Shown piece after piece: positions 24,095 to 31,854 of a stretch of 64,000 bases of DNA. The translations under genes were made by a program, and so were the position numbers. A model generated the notes under the pieces. It was not told the origin of the DNA. It searched no databases and saw only the letters and a list, made by a program, of their open reading frames with translations. Origin of the DNA: Pedobacter frigiditerrae (GTDB lineage Bacteria; Bacteroidota; Bacteroidia; Sphingobacteriales; Sphingobacteriaceae). The DNA lies in contig NZ_JAVTSS010000002.1 of NCBI RefSeq assembly GCF_032678705.1, positions 1-64,000 on the forward strand, read 5' to 3'. Each line of letters begins with the position of its first letter. Within the stretch, counting starts at the first letter, position 1.

Positions 24095-25521
24095 GACCTT
24101 AGTTCTAATAAAACTACGTTTTCTACATGTTGCGTGTGTGGGAACATATCTACAGGTTTGATACGCACTACATCGTATTTTTCTTTTAACAAAGCTAAAT
24201 CCCTTGCTTGTGTGGCTGCATTACAACTTACATAAACAATTTTTTCAGCTTCCATTTCCAATAAACGTTCTACCACATCAGTATGCATTCCAGCCCGTGG
24301 CGGGTCTGTAATTACTACATCTGGCTTGCCATGTTCTGCAATAAAATGACCCGTTAAAATATCTTTCATATCACCAGCGTAAAAAATGGTGTTATTAATT
24401 CCGTTTAATTCAGAATTAAACTTTGCATCTTCTATAGCTGTTGGCACATATTCTATACCTACTACTTGTTTTACGTTACCAGCTACAAAATTAGCAATTG
24501 TTCCTGCTCCGGTATATAAATCATACACCAATTCATCACCTTTAAAACCGGCAAACTCTTTAGTTATTTTATACAATTCATAAGCCTGATCCGAATTAGT
24601 TTGATAGAATGATTTAGCTCCAATTTTAAATTTCACTACGCCATTATCTACAGGCATTTGTTCAAAAATATGGTCTCTACCTGCGTAAGTAATTACTTCT
24701 TGATCAAAAATTGTATCGTTTTTCTTCTGATTTTCTATATAAAGTAAAGCTGTAATTTCTGGGAATGAAACTTTTAAATGTTCCATTAAACCATTAATTT
24801 GCTCCTGCTCTGCATAGGCAAAAACCACCACCACCATTACCTCTCCAGTTGAAGATGTTCTGATGATCAAGTTTCTTAATGCACCTTCATGATTACGTAA
24901 ATCGTAAAAACTAATGTCGTTTTTTAGAGCATACTCACGTACTCTTAAACGTAAGCTATTGCTTGGCTCTGCTTGTAAATAACAGTGTTCAATATCCAAT
25001 ATTTTATCGAAACGTAAGGGAACGTGAAAACCTAAGGCATTCATTTCTCTTCCTTCAGCTTCAAATTCCATATCAGTTGCATTTAACCAACGTTTATTTG
25101 AAAAAGTATATTCTAATTTATTTCTATAATATCTATTTGCTGCAGAACCTAAAATTGGTTCCATTGTAGAAGTATCAATTTTTGCCAAACGCTGTAAGGC
25201 GGCCTCTACATTTTTTTGTTTGAATTTTAGTTGGGCATCATACTCCATGTGCTGCCATTTACAACCACCACAAGTACCAAAATGACTACAAAATGGATCT
25301 TGACGAAGCTCAGATGGTGTTTGGATATTTTCTACAATGGCCTCTGCAAAGTTCTTTTTCTTTTTTACTACACGTATATCTACCACATCGCCAGGAACGG
25401 CTTTGTCAACAAAAATCACTAATTCATCGGCTTTGCCAACACCTTTTCCTTCTTCTGCAATATCAATAATGCTTAATCCTGTAATACGGATTGGCTCAGC
25501 ATTTTTTCTGTTTCTACTCAT
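24091..25521 (-). CDS. rlmD: 23S rRNA (uracil-5-)-methyltransferase, RlmD/RumA type
   Basis: A 476-residue enzyme. An N-terminal TRAM domain (about 10-70) is followed by four cluster cysteines, C78, C84, C87 and C180, for a [4Fe-4S] centre. The SAM-binding core includes VYDLYTGAGTIANF near 330 and ITDPPRAGMH near 405, and the catalytic Cys is C433 in VSCNAATQARD. It methylates uracil C5 in 23S rRNA; the exact position (U1939 in E. coli RlmD) is by analogy. It starts a three-gene unit with a lipoprotein and a hypothetical gene. Confidence 0.92.
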   Translation of the reverse strand: MSRNRKNAEPIRITGLSIIDIAEEGKGVGKADELVIFVDKAVPGDVVDIRVVKKKKNFAEAIVENIQTPSELRQDPFCSHFGTCGGCKWQHMEYDAQLKFKQKNVEAALQRLAKIDTSTMEPILGSAANRYYRNKLEYTFSNKRWLNATDMEFEAEGREMNALGFHVPLRFDKILDIEHCYLQAEPSNSLRLRVREYALKNDISFYDLRNHEGALRNLIIRTSSTGEVMVVVVFAYAEQEQINGLMEHLKVSFPEITALLYIENQKKNDTIFDQEVITYAGRDHIFEQMPVDNGVVKFKIGAKSFYQTNSDQAYELYKITKEFAGFKGDELVYDLYTGAGTIANFVAGNVKQVVGIEYVPTAIEDAKFNSELNGINNTIFYAGDMKDILTGHFIAEHGKPDVVITDPPRAGMHTDVVERLLEMEAEKIVYVSCNAATQARDLALLKEKYDVVRIKPVDMFPHTQHVENVVLLELRS

Positions 25522-25622
25522 TGCTGCAAAGATAGTAAAAAGAGATGTGAGTATGGAGAAGTGAGTACTGAGACTCCTAGGTTAAAATTTTTAGAATCAA
25601 AAAATGAAGCAAAAAGTACCTT

Positions 25623-25640
25623 TCGAGTTGAGGAACTCGA
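25623..25640 (-). terminator. Hairpin downstream of the 36-codon ORF
   Basis: TCGAGTT and AACTCGA form a perfect 7-base stem around a 4-base loop, 27 bases beyond the small ORF stop on the minus strand and followed within about 10 bases by TTTTT. It would close a very short transcript. Confidence 0.45.
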
Positions 25641-25667
25641 TTAGTAAAAAACGATCAACTCCTAAAT

Positions 25668-25778
25668 TTATTTGCCAAAAACTTTAAGGATTAATCCAAA
25701 AGCGCCTTCTAGCCAATTAAACTTCATATCAAATTGTTCATCAACCATTACAGAAACTTCTAATATCTCTTGACTCAT
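25668..25778 (-). CDS. Small ORF, 36 residues, with full promoter
   Basis: A 36-codon reading frame, ATG at 25778 to TAA at 25668, encoding an acidic N-terminal half (MSQEILEVSVMVDEQFD) and a C-terminal half, FNWLEGAFGLILKVFGK, that would be an amphipathic helix. A promoter with both Bacteroidota boxes lies directly upstream, and a hairpin lies just after the stop. This makes a complete small transcription unit between rlmD and a 1-kb gene-poor stretch. I know no family for it; it could be a small membrane-active or regulatory peptide, or the RNA itself could be functional. Confidence 0.5.
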   Translation of the reverse strand: MSQEILEVSVMVDEQFDMKFNWLEGAFGLILKVFGK

Positions 25779-25803
25779 AGCTATAATTATGATGTTTATT
25801 ATG

Positions 25804-25835
25804 CAAATATAGGCTTTTATATACCAAAAACCAAA
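25804..25835 (-). promoter_or_regulatory. Bacteroidota promoter of the small ORF
   Basis: On the minus strand TTTG (25832-25835), then 20 bases, then TATATTTG (25804-25811), exactly the -33/-7 pattern TTTG-N19-21-TAnnTTTG. The predicted start would leave a leader of about 20 bases before the ATG at 25778. It is the only promoter I found in the window with both boxes at the right spacing. Confidence 0.6.
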
Positions 25836-25874
25836 GCGGTATATGTTAATTTTCTATTATGTTTAATCGAAAAA

Positions 25875-26062
25875 TTTGAAAAGCAGGTTTAAAGCTCTTT
25901 TTAGAGGAAAGTCCTGCTATCACTTCAATCTTTTTTGGCATCTATTGAAGTCATCCGATGAATATTGTACTCTAGCCCATATTCATCGGATGACTATTTG
26001 GAAAAACAAAAGAAGGATTTTCGTTAAATCGGGTTTAGAAAAATTGAGATTGTGCAATTATT
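25875..26062 (+). repeat. Dispersed noncoding repeat, copy B
   Basis: It contains TGAAAAGCA, GGAAAGTCCTGC, ATCACTTCAATCTTTTTTGG, then a perfect 16-base stem (25950-25965 with 25979-25994, core CATCCGATGAATAT) and TCGTTAAATCGGGTTTAG followed by GTGCAATTATT. These blocks match copies A, C and D in order. A short open frame inside it is not a gene. Confidence 0.65.
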
Positions 26063-26567
26063 AAGTTGCTAAGCCTAAATAGATGTAACAACAATTAAAA
26101 ATTAAATCTCCTTAATTATATAGAGGATAATAAAAGGAAAATATCGCCTTATATACTAGTTAGTGTTTTATTCGGACGTTAGACGCACTTTCTTCGGGTT
26201 CAATTGTCATAGGTCCGAACTAAGTCCGACTAAAGTCCGTCGAAAACCTTAATCTTTTATCTCTCTTTTACGAAACAGATACGAATGAAGGCAAAGCAAA
26301 TTGAGGATCTAAATTTTTAGAAAAACCAATAAACATTTATCTGTTCAAACTTATAGTTAGTTTAAATCATATCGTTTAATTGATAAAATCTTTCCGAAAA
26401 AACGGTAAAAAATTCAGTTGCAAAGAAAACAATTGACACGAAAATCCAATTATTATTTTATGCATTTACAATCTTGTCAGCAAGATATTGCAAGATTCAT
26501 CTAGCCTTAAAAATCCTTTGGCGAATTTTTGATAAGACAGGCTAAGAAGATTTAGTGGCTATTAATA
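26063..26567. other. Gene-poor interval with GTCCGA tandem motif
   Basis: About 500 bases with no supportable gene. It holds three imperfect 11-base units beginning GTCCG at 26213, 26224 and 26235, and a small imperfect inverted repeat AATCTTG/CAAGATT (26470-26497). I see nothing else. Confidence 0.5.
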
Positions 26568-27653
26568 TTACGCCTTCAATTCCTCAAAATAATTGCTTGT
26601 TTCTTCAAGTATAGATTTCATTAAGTCGCTAGCTTTTTTATATTTTAGTAAGGGGGCAATTTGTCCGCCCCAGAATAAAATCATATCCCATTTTTCTTGT
26701 TCAATAGCAGCTTTTCTTAAATGCGACATGTATTGTGTTTGTAATGGAAAGGGTAAAAAATCTTTCTCTTGATGAATTAGGTCCTTAGCAATTCTACTGG
26801 TTATCCCTCTACCTAGCCTTCCTGTAAAAGCTCTTGATAGCGTCGTATACTTCGCAGCATCTGAGAACAACATTTCTTTATGTTTATCAGTGGCATTTGA
26901 TTCATTTGTAGCCAAAAATGCAGTACCGATCTGAGCGGCATCTGCACCAAGCATCATTACAGCAGCTACACCTTTACCATTTGCAATACCCCCAGCTGCT
27001 ATAATTGGAGTTTTTACCCTTTCTTTAATCAATTGTAGTAATACAAATGTTCCAGTAGTAGACGATTCAGCAGACCTGAGAAAAGATGGCCGATGCCCTC
27101 CTGCTTCGAATCCTGAAGCAATGATCAAATCAACACCTGCTGATTCTAATGCAATGGCCTCATCCAGTGTAGTTGCAGCTCCAATTGTAATTATACCTAA
27201 TCTATGACATTGCTCAAGAATATCTGCCGATGGAACACCAAACATAAAGCTGAATACAGGAGGTTTTTGATGGAGAACTACTTCCACTTGGTTTTCAAAT
27301 CGGGTTTTAAAAGGCGCTGGTTTTTCTGGCAGCGCAATTCCTAATTCATCAAAATAAGGCTTAAATAATCTTTCTGCTTTCTTAAATTGTTCGTCTGACA
27401 CTCTACCATCTACAGCATCTGTATCTGAGACCCACAAATTGATATTATAAGGCTTATTTGTTGATGCTTTTATCTCCTGGTTAACCTTAATAATCTCTTC
27501 AGGACTTAATGTATATGCACCGTAGCCCCCTAGCCCACCTGCATTAGACACAATTGACACGAGCTCAACAGAAGAGAGATTACCACCAAATGGACCTTGT
27601 AAAATAGGATATTGTACACCTAATATTTCTGATGCTTTTGTTTGATACCACAT
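26568..27653 (-). CDS. Nitronate monooxygenase (2-nitropropane dioxygenase family)
   Basis: A 361-residue FMN TIM-barrel protein. The N-terminal PILQGPFGGNLS loop, the glycine-rich GGLGGYGAY turn, ASGFEAGGHRP near residue 180 with its His, and GGIANGKGVAAVMMLGADAAQIGTAFL near 215-240, which binds FMN phosphate, are all typical. Family members oxidise alkyl nitronates such as propionate-3-nitronate; enoyl-ACP reductase FabK is a related alternative. It is the last gene of a five-gene operon with YceI, tautomerase, SDR and NTF2-like proteins, which suggests detoxification or stress. Confidence 0.85.
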   Translation of the reverse strand: MWYQTKASEILGVQYPILQGPFGGNLSSVELVSIVSNAGGLGGYGAYTLSPEEIIKVNQEIKASTNKPYNINLWVSDTDAVDGRVSDEQFKKAERLFKPYFDELGIALPEKPAPFKTRFENQVEVVLHQKPPVFSFMFGVPSADILEQCHRLGIITIGAATTLDEAIALESAGVDLIIASGFEAGGHRPSFLRSAESSTTGTFVLLQLIKERVKTPIIAAGGIANGKGVAAVMMLGADAAQIGTAFLATNESNATDKHKEMLFSDAAKYTTLSRAFTGRLGRGITSRIAKDLIHQEKDFLPFPLQTQYMSHLRKAAIEQEKWDMILFWGGQIAPLLKYKKASDLMKSILEETSNYFEELKA

Positions 27654-27664
27654 AATTTTAAAAT

Positions 27665-28117
27665 TTAGTTGACAATATCTGTAAACATCTTATTTACAAT
27701 GAACCAACGATTATCCAATTTATGAAAAGATAGCAAGTCAGTATAATTAAAATCATACATTTTAACCTGAACCCTCGCCATTGCAATAGAATTAACTATG
27801 TCAATTGATATAATTGTTCCTTTGAATAATTTGCCCGAATCTTTTGGACTTTGACGTTGTTGCACTCCATAAAGATACTGATCGAGTGTTTTTGCATAAG
27901 GTTCCCCCTTTACATCGCCAAATAATAAAGTACCAGGAAATAAAACCTGTTTTAATTTGTTTACATCACCTTCGTAAATTCCTTTGATGTAATATTTTTC
28001 TAGCACTTCTGTTATTGCTAATAAATCTTGCTGATTATTTTCCATTTTCTTTAGATTTTGTGCTTTTGATAACAGCGTTGCCCAAAATAGAATAGCAGTT
28101 AATAAAAGCGTTCTCAT
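27665..28117 (-). CDS. Secreted NTF2-like (lumazine-binding-type) protein
   Basis: A 150-residue protein with a signal peptide (about 1-19, ending SKAQ) and an NTF2-like fold related to the putative lumazine-binding group: EVLEKYYIKGIYEGD helix near 37-50, then beta strands including SIAMARVQVKMYDFNYTDLLSFHKLDNRWFIVNK. The cone-shaped pocket could bind a small hydrophobic ligand, but no catalytic residues can be assigned. An internal start at the Met before ENNQQ would give a cytoplasmic form. It lies one base from the SDR gene in the same operon. Confidence 0.75.
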   Translation of the reverse strand: MRTLLLTAILFWATLLSKAQNLKKMENNQQDLLAITEVLEKYYIKGIYEGDVNKLKQVLFPGTLLFGDVKGEPYAKTLDQYLYGVQQRQSPKDSGKLFKGTIISIDIVNSIAMARVQVKMYDFNYTDLLSFHKLDNRWFIVNKMFTDIVN

Positions 28118-28118
28118 A

Positions 28119-28853
28119 TTAATTTAAGTGATGTCCGGCCCCCATACCTCCATCTATATTGATGGTAGCGCCACTGATAAAATTACTTTTGGCCACAGTG
28201 TAAACCATTTCTGCAACATCCTGCACTTCACCTACTCGGTTCAGGAGGTGTAGCCCTGCACTTTCATCAACACTATCGCCATGCATAGGTGTACGGATTG
28301 TACCAGGAGCAATCGTATTAACCCTTATATTGTTCTTACCAAATTCTGCTGCTAATTGTAGGGTAAGAGAATGCACAGCTCCTTTAGAAGCCATTTGCGC
28401 CGTAATATTCGCACCACCTAAAGCATGATTTACCAATGGCGTCCCGATATTTATGATTACTCCACCTTGTTGTTTAATCATTTGTGGAATTATAGCTTGC
28501 GTAGTAAAAAATGAACCTTTCAAGTTTGTCCCTAAAAATTTGTCTAGATAAGCTTCATCTACTTCCAAAAATGCCTTTGTCTCAAAAATTCCTGCATTAT
28601 TCACTAATACATCTACTGAGCCAAATTTTTCAATTGCAGTAGCCAAAAGCTCTTCCCCCGTTTTTTTCTTGCTTACATCACCCGCAACCATTGCTAAGTT
28701 TTCTCCTCCTCCTAATTCTTGATAAACATCTTTCAATTTCTCAGCGGTTGCGGAATTGATGACTACATTATCCCCTTTTACTAAAAAGTGGCGAGCTATT
28801 TCTTTACCTATGCCAGATGAGGCACCTGTAACAATTATCGTTTGCTTTATCAT
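28119..28853 (-). CDS. SDR-family protein lacking the catalytic tyrosine
   Basis: A 244-residue short-chain dehydrogenase fold. The cofactor loop TGASSGIG is at 9-16, the structural NNAG is at 85-88, and the C-terminal NVDGG-like segment (INIDGGMGAG) is present. In the usual YxxxK active site the Lys is K157, but residue 153 is Gln, not Tyr, and the expected upstream Ser is also missing. The codons read clearly, so this is not a frame error. It may be a pseudo-enzyme, or use another residue. It lies 4 bases after the tautomerase gene. Confidence 0.85.
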   Translation of the reverse strand: MIKQTIIVTGASSGIGKEIARHFLVKGDNVVINSATAEKLKDVYQELGGGENLAMVAGDVSKKKTGEELLATAIEKFGSVDVLVNNAGIFETKAFLEVDEAYLDKFLGTNLKGSFFTTQAIIPQMIKQQGGVIINIGTPLVNHALGGANITAQMASKGAVHSLTLQLAAEFGKNNIRVNTIAPGTIRTPMHGDSVDESAGLHLLNRVGEVQDVAEMVYTVAKSNFISGATINIDGGMGAGHHLN

Positions 28854-28857
28854 CGCT

Positions 28858-29076
28858 TTATTTTTTATCTGCTGTGATACCTTTTTCCCTCAATACAGAT
28901 ACCTGTTCTCCACCTTGTCCCCAATCATCAAGGTCAATTTCTTGAATTACAACAGAAGTTAATTGTGGGTCTTTATTTAAAACAGTTGTCATTAAATCTG
29001 TTACGCCTTTAATTAAAGCTTGTTTTTGCGCTCTTGTAACTCCTTCGCGAGTTACTTCTATTTTTATATATGGCAT
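28858..29076 (-). CDS. 4-oxalocrotonate tautomerase family enzyme
   Basis: A 72-residue protein, usual for the family. After removal of the initiator Met the catalytic Pro1 is exposed (MPYIKIEVT). The rest follows the beta-alpha-beta pattern, with helix TRAQKQALIKGVTDLMTTVL and strand TSVVIQEID. Members catalyse keto-enol tautomerisation or dehalogenation and work as hexamers or trimers. The substrate is unknown. It lies between the YceI-like and SDR genes. Confidence 0.85.
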   Translation of the reverse strand: MPYIKIEVTREGVTRAQKQALIKGVTDLMTTVLNKDPQLTSVVIQEIDLDDWGQGGEQVSVLREKGITADKK

Positions 29077-29087
29077 GGCTATAATTT

Positions 29088-29624
29088 TTAGGCTATAATG
29101 GTTTCACTTACCTCTTTAGCGGTTAAACTTACGGTTAGTTCAAAATCATTGTAGATTAAAGTATCGCCTAAATCTTTAAAGAAATTACCTGAGCGAAATC
29201 TCATTTCATATTTAGTACGGTCAATGATTAATTTACCTGTTGCTGTTAGTAAATCTCCATTGGTGTTAATTTCTGCATCAAAACCAACAGGATGCGTGAT
29301 GCCTTTGATAGTTAAGTTACCTTCGATATGTTTACCCGAAACAGAGTTGATTTCGAGCGTTGCTTCTGGAAATTTTTGGCTTGAGAAGAAATCATCGGAT
29401 GCAAGGTGACCTGCAAATTGTGCATTAGTTGTAGGGTCGGTTACATCGAGGATGATGATGGATGTAGTATCAATTATGAATTTTCCACCAATTAGTTCAC
29501 CATCATTTAAAGTAAGTTCCCCTTCTTTAATATCGATGGTACCGTCATGTGCCCCTGTTACTTTTTTACCTACCCAGTGAATTTTGCTTTGTGCATTTAG
29601 CACTTCAAATTTTTGATTTTTCAT
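29088..29624 (-). CDS. YceI family lipocalin-like protein
   Basis: A 178-residue YceI-like beta-barrel: SKIHWVGKKVTGAHDGTIDIKEGELTL at the N-terminus, DLGDTLIYNDFELTVSLTAK at the C-terminus, and the central VSGKHIEGNLTIKGITHPVGF strand pair match the family, which binds polyisoprenoids or amides. No signal peptide is seen, so this member looks cytoplasmic. It is the first gene of a five-gene operon; its leader contains two CRP-like palindromes downstream of the crp/fnr-type gene. Confidence 0.85.
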   Translation of the reverse strand: MKNQKFEVLNAQSKIHWVGKKVTGAHDGTIDIKEGELTLNDGELIGGKFIIDTTSIIILDVTDPTTNAQFAGHLASDDFFSSQKFPEATLEINSVSGKHIEGNLTIKGITHPVGFDAEINTNGDLLTATGKLIIDRTKYEMRFRSGNFFKDLGDTLIYNDFELTVSLTAKEVSETIIA

Positions 29625-29677
29625 TTTCTTTATGTTTAATTACAACACAAAGTACGGTAGGATTTTTCGTGTGCTAA

Positions 29678-29730
29678 CGTGACCTACATCACATTTGAAA
29701 TGGCTAATAATTTATGTGATGTAAGTCACT
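29678..29730. promoter_or_regulatory. Two CRP-like palindromes before the YceI operon
   Basis: CGTGA-CCTACA-TCACA (29678-29693) and TGTGA-TGTAAG-TCACT (29715-29730) match TGTGA-N6-TCACA, at one and one mismatch. Their centres are 37 bases apart. A GTACTTTG sequence (29648-29655, minus strand), a near-match to the -7 box, would put the nearer site close to -43, where a class II activator binds. The second site overlaps the 3-prime end of the regulator gene. Confidence 0.5.
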
Positions 29731-30304
29731 TTTCGGCAGTATATAATCGACTAAGGGTTTCTCTTGAAACACCTAAATACGCTGCTATAAGGTTCTTCGG
29801 CACAATATTATAGAGTTCTGGATACATTTTTAGGAGTTCCTCATATCTATATTTTACATTATTGTTCATTAGTGACAATAGCCTTTTTTGTGTAGCCACA
29901 TAACCTCTGTTTGTTCTCCATCTAAAAAAATGTTCTACTGCATGAAGTTCATTGCATAGTTTTTCTCTATCGTCATTAGACAAGCAAAGCACTTCTGCAT
30001 CAGTGATACAATCTAAATTGATGGTAGCTTTTGTATGATTATAGAGTGCATTAAAATCTGATGCCCACCATGTAGTCATGGCAAACTGAAGAATGTACAT
30101 TTTCAGGTCATCGTTGATAAAGAAAGATTTTAAGCAACCTGAAATCACAAAGTATTCACAGTCTACCTGATCTCCATCGCTAATGATGGCTTGTCCTTTT
30201 TTAAAACTTTGTTTTTTAAAATGCGAGAAAAAATAATCAAACTGTTCATCAGTTAGCTGCGTTATTTTGCTTACGTGATTTTTTAAGATTTCTTTAGCCT
30301 CCAT
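29726..30304 (-). CDS. Crp/Fnr family transcriptional regulator
   Basis: A 192-residue protein: an N-terminal cyclic-nucleotide-binding-like beta barrel (about 20-120, with GQAIISDGDQVDCEYFVISG) and a C-terminal helix-turn-helix near 168-188, IAAYLGVSRETLSRLY. The recognition helix keeps the R-E-T-x-x-R pattern that in E. coli CRP reads TGTGA. The cNMP-binding arginine is not evident, so ligand binding is open. TGTGA-type palindromes lie immediately downstream, in front of the YceI operon, a likely target. Confidence 0.85.
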   Translation of the reverse strand: MEAKEILKNHVSKITQLTDEQFDYFFSHFKKQSFKKGQAIISDGDQVDCEYFVISGCLKSFFINDDLKMYILQFAMTTWWASDFNALYNHTKATINLDCITDAEVLCLSNDDREKLCNELHAVEHFFRWRTNRGYVATQKRLLSLMNNNVKYRYEELLKMYPELYNIVPKNLIAAYLGVSRETLSRLYTAEK

Positions 30305-30390
30305 TAGTTGTTATAATTAAGATAGACAATATTTAAAGTTAGGATTCTTTACAAACAATATGCAATCACGAGAGCCAATAATATTAAGGT
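30305..30390. other. Leader of the crp/fnr-type gene
   Basis: The spacer between this gene and the HELVH protein gene (30305-30623) holds the dispersed repeat copy C at 30391-30505 and no gene. No clear promoter box is seen in 30305-30390 on the minus strand. Confidence 0.4.
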
Positions 30391-30505
30391 TTTTAAAAGC
30401 AGGGATAGAAGCACTTTTAAAAGGAAAGTCCCGCTAATGTTTCTGCCGTGAAAAACGGCATTCACGAATATCGGGTTTAGAAAAATTGGGACGGTGCAAT
30501 TATTT
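30391..30505 (+). repeat. Dispersed noncoding repeat, copy C
   Basis: It carries AAAAGCAG, AAAGGAAAGTCCCGC, a small hairpin TGCCGT-GAAAA-ACGGCA region (30444-30460), and TATCGGGTTTAGAAAAATTG then GTGCAATTATT. The last block is almost identical to copy B. The middle is shorter than in A and B. A short open frame on the minus strand here is not a gene. Confidence 0.6.
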
Positions 30506-30623
30506 GGGGTTGAATAGTTTGTTAAAGATATGCCCAATCCAAAACGTATTGATTAATCAGCGATAAAATCGCTATGCTCGAACATCCTCGTTACAAACGA
30601 GGACGATTTGCAGGCAAACTTTG

Positions 30624-31763
30624 TTAATACTTAGCCAACAATGTTTTTATATATTTTGGGAATTCTTCTTTACCAATTCCATTAATTCTTTTTAATGTTG
30701 CAAAATAATCTTCTTGAGGTTCTGGATTAAATAGTTTCTTAATGCCATCTATCCCTAACCTTTCTTCAACGTCCTTACAAACTAAACCACTTAGTATATA
30801 TGTTATTGGTACACCACCATCTACTCTAACCTTAAAATCAGTAGCTACATCACAAATGTCTGAAGTCACATTTGCGTTAATATATTTTTTAGCAAATACT
30901 GCAAGACTATCTATATTAATTCCACCTGAACCACCAATGTAAGTCGCATATCCTTCATCAACGACCCTCGTTTTATGTTCAAATAATATTGAAGTATAAA
31001 AATGGACTAATTCATGTTCATACAGCTCTGAGTTATTCCCTGCGAGCAAGGTATTTGTCCATGGGTAAGCCAACCCTCCCGCCAAAGAATAATACATATT
31101 CTCAATGTAGTCAAAACCCAACATCTTAAATAATTGTTCTGGGTCTTCACATTTATAATAAGTAACTTTTAAAGGGGCAACATTAAATTTTTTAGCAAAG
31201 GATGCATTAAAATCATTCATTTTCTTCGCCTTTTCTTCATCCAATTTATTAGGGTATACATATTTGATGTTTCCGACTTCCTTTACATTATATAACCTTG
31301 TATTATAATTAATTGTATTGTAAAATAGATACTTGCTACCTATCTTCCTCGCTTCAAATGAAGTTATTATTTTTAATTCTGGAATATTTGATTCGCCGTT
31401 GCTTACAGCCATATAAGCCAATTTCATAATATAACGTTGGCCACCAATAGGCATTACGGTCAATAATGTTGGAATAAAAAAGTTCTTGCCATTTGGCTTT
31501 TTTCCATCGGCAGTCAGTAACCAATAGAAAGGCTCAACACTTTCTTTCAGATAAACAGAATCTATAAATGGATTAGGGTTCGCGGCATCGCTTCTAGCTT
31601 TTAGAAATCCTTTTAAGGAATTAGTAAGTTCTACTCTTACATTAGTATCTGGAATTAAATAAAAAGCAGGTTTACCAATAATTAAAGTTGAATCTGATTG
31701 TTGACTATAGATTTTACCAACAAATACAATGTGAATTAGAATTACAAAAACTGCCTTTTTCAT
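30624..31763 (-). CDS. Secreted protein with HELVH metalloprotease-like motif
   Basis: A 379-residue protein from the ATG at 31763, which gives a clean signal peptide (MKKAVFVILIHIVF to YSQQ, about 1-20); an in-frame ATG 48 bases upstream would add a poorly fitting extension. Residues H250-E251-L-V-H254 form an HExxH zinc site, and D269-E270 (VVDEGYATY) may supply the third ligand 16 residues later, as in gluzincin-type peptidases. I do not recognise the rest. It could be a periplasmic peptidase of an undescribed family. It is a single gene with a terminator-like repeat upstream. Confidence 0.7.
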   Translation of the reverse strand: MKKAVFVILIHIVFVGKIYSQQSDSTLIIGKPAFYLIPDTNVRVELTNSLKGFLKARSDAANPNPFIDSVYLKESVEPFYWLLTADGKKPNGKNFFIPTLLTVMPIGGQRYIMKLAYMAVSNGESNIPELKIITSFEARKIGSKYLFYNTINYNTRLYNVKEVGNIKYVYPNKLDEEKAKKMNDFNASFAKKFNVAPLKVTYYKCEDPEQLFKMLGFDYIENMYYSLAGGLAYPWTNTLLAGNNSELYEHELVHFYTSILFEHKTRVVDEGYATYIGGSGGINIDSLAVFAKKYINANVTSDICDVATDFKVRVDGGVPITYILSGLVCKDVEERLGIDGIKKLFNPEPQEDYFATLKRINGIGKEEFPKYIKTLLAKY

Positions 31764-31810
31764 AGGCAAACAAGATAGGTAAAAGCTAGAAATAATAAGT
31801 GCCTTTCTCA

Positions 31811-31838
31811 CAGACCCTTAAATAAATTCAGGGTGACG
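31811..31838 (-). terminator. Hairpin with TTCAGGGTGACG-type repeat
   Basis: ACCCT and AGGGT arms (within 31814-31834) lie between the TetR gene and the next minus-strand gene. The sequence TTCAGGGTGACG is a short intergenic repeat I know from Pedobacter-type genomes. It may end the pheS operon transcript. Confidence 0.4.
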
Positions 31839-31854
31839 GAAAATTTAAGAATCC

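Noticed and set aside
25876..26064. Open frame of 62 codons on the plus strand
   Set aside because: It lies wholly inside repeat copy B, runs through the perfect hairpin, and its counterparts in copies A, C and D are not open in the same frame.
30349..30537. Open frame of 62 codons on the minus strand
   Set aside because: It overlaps repeat copy C and has no promoter or family resemblance; it is a by-product of the repeat.
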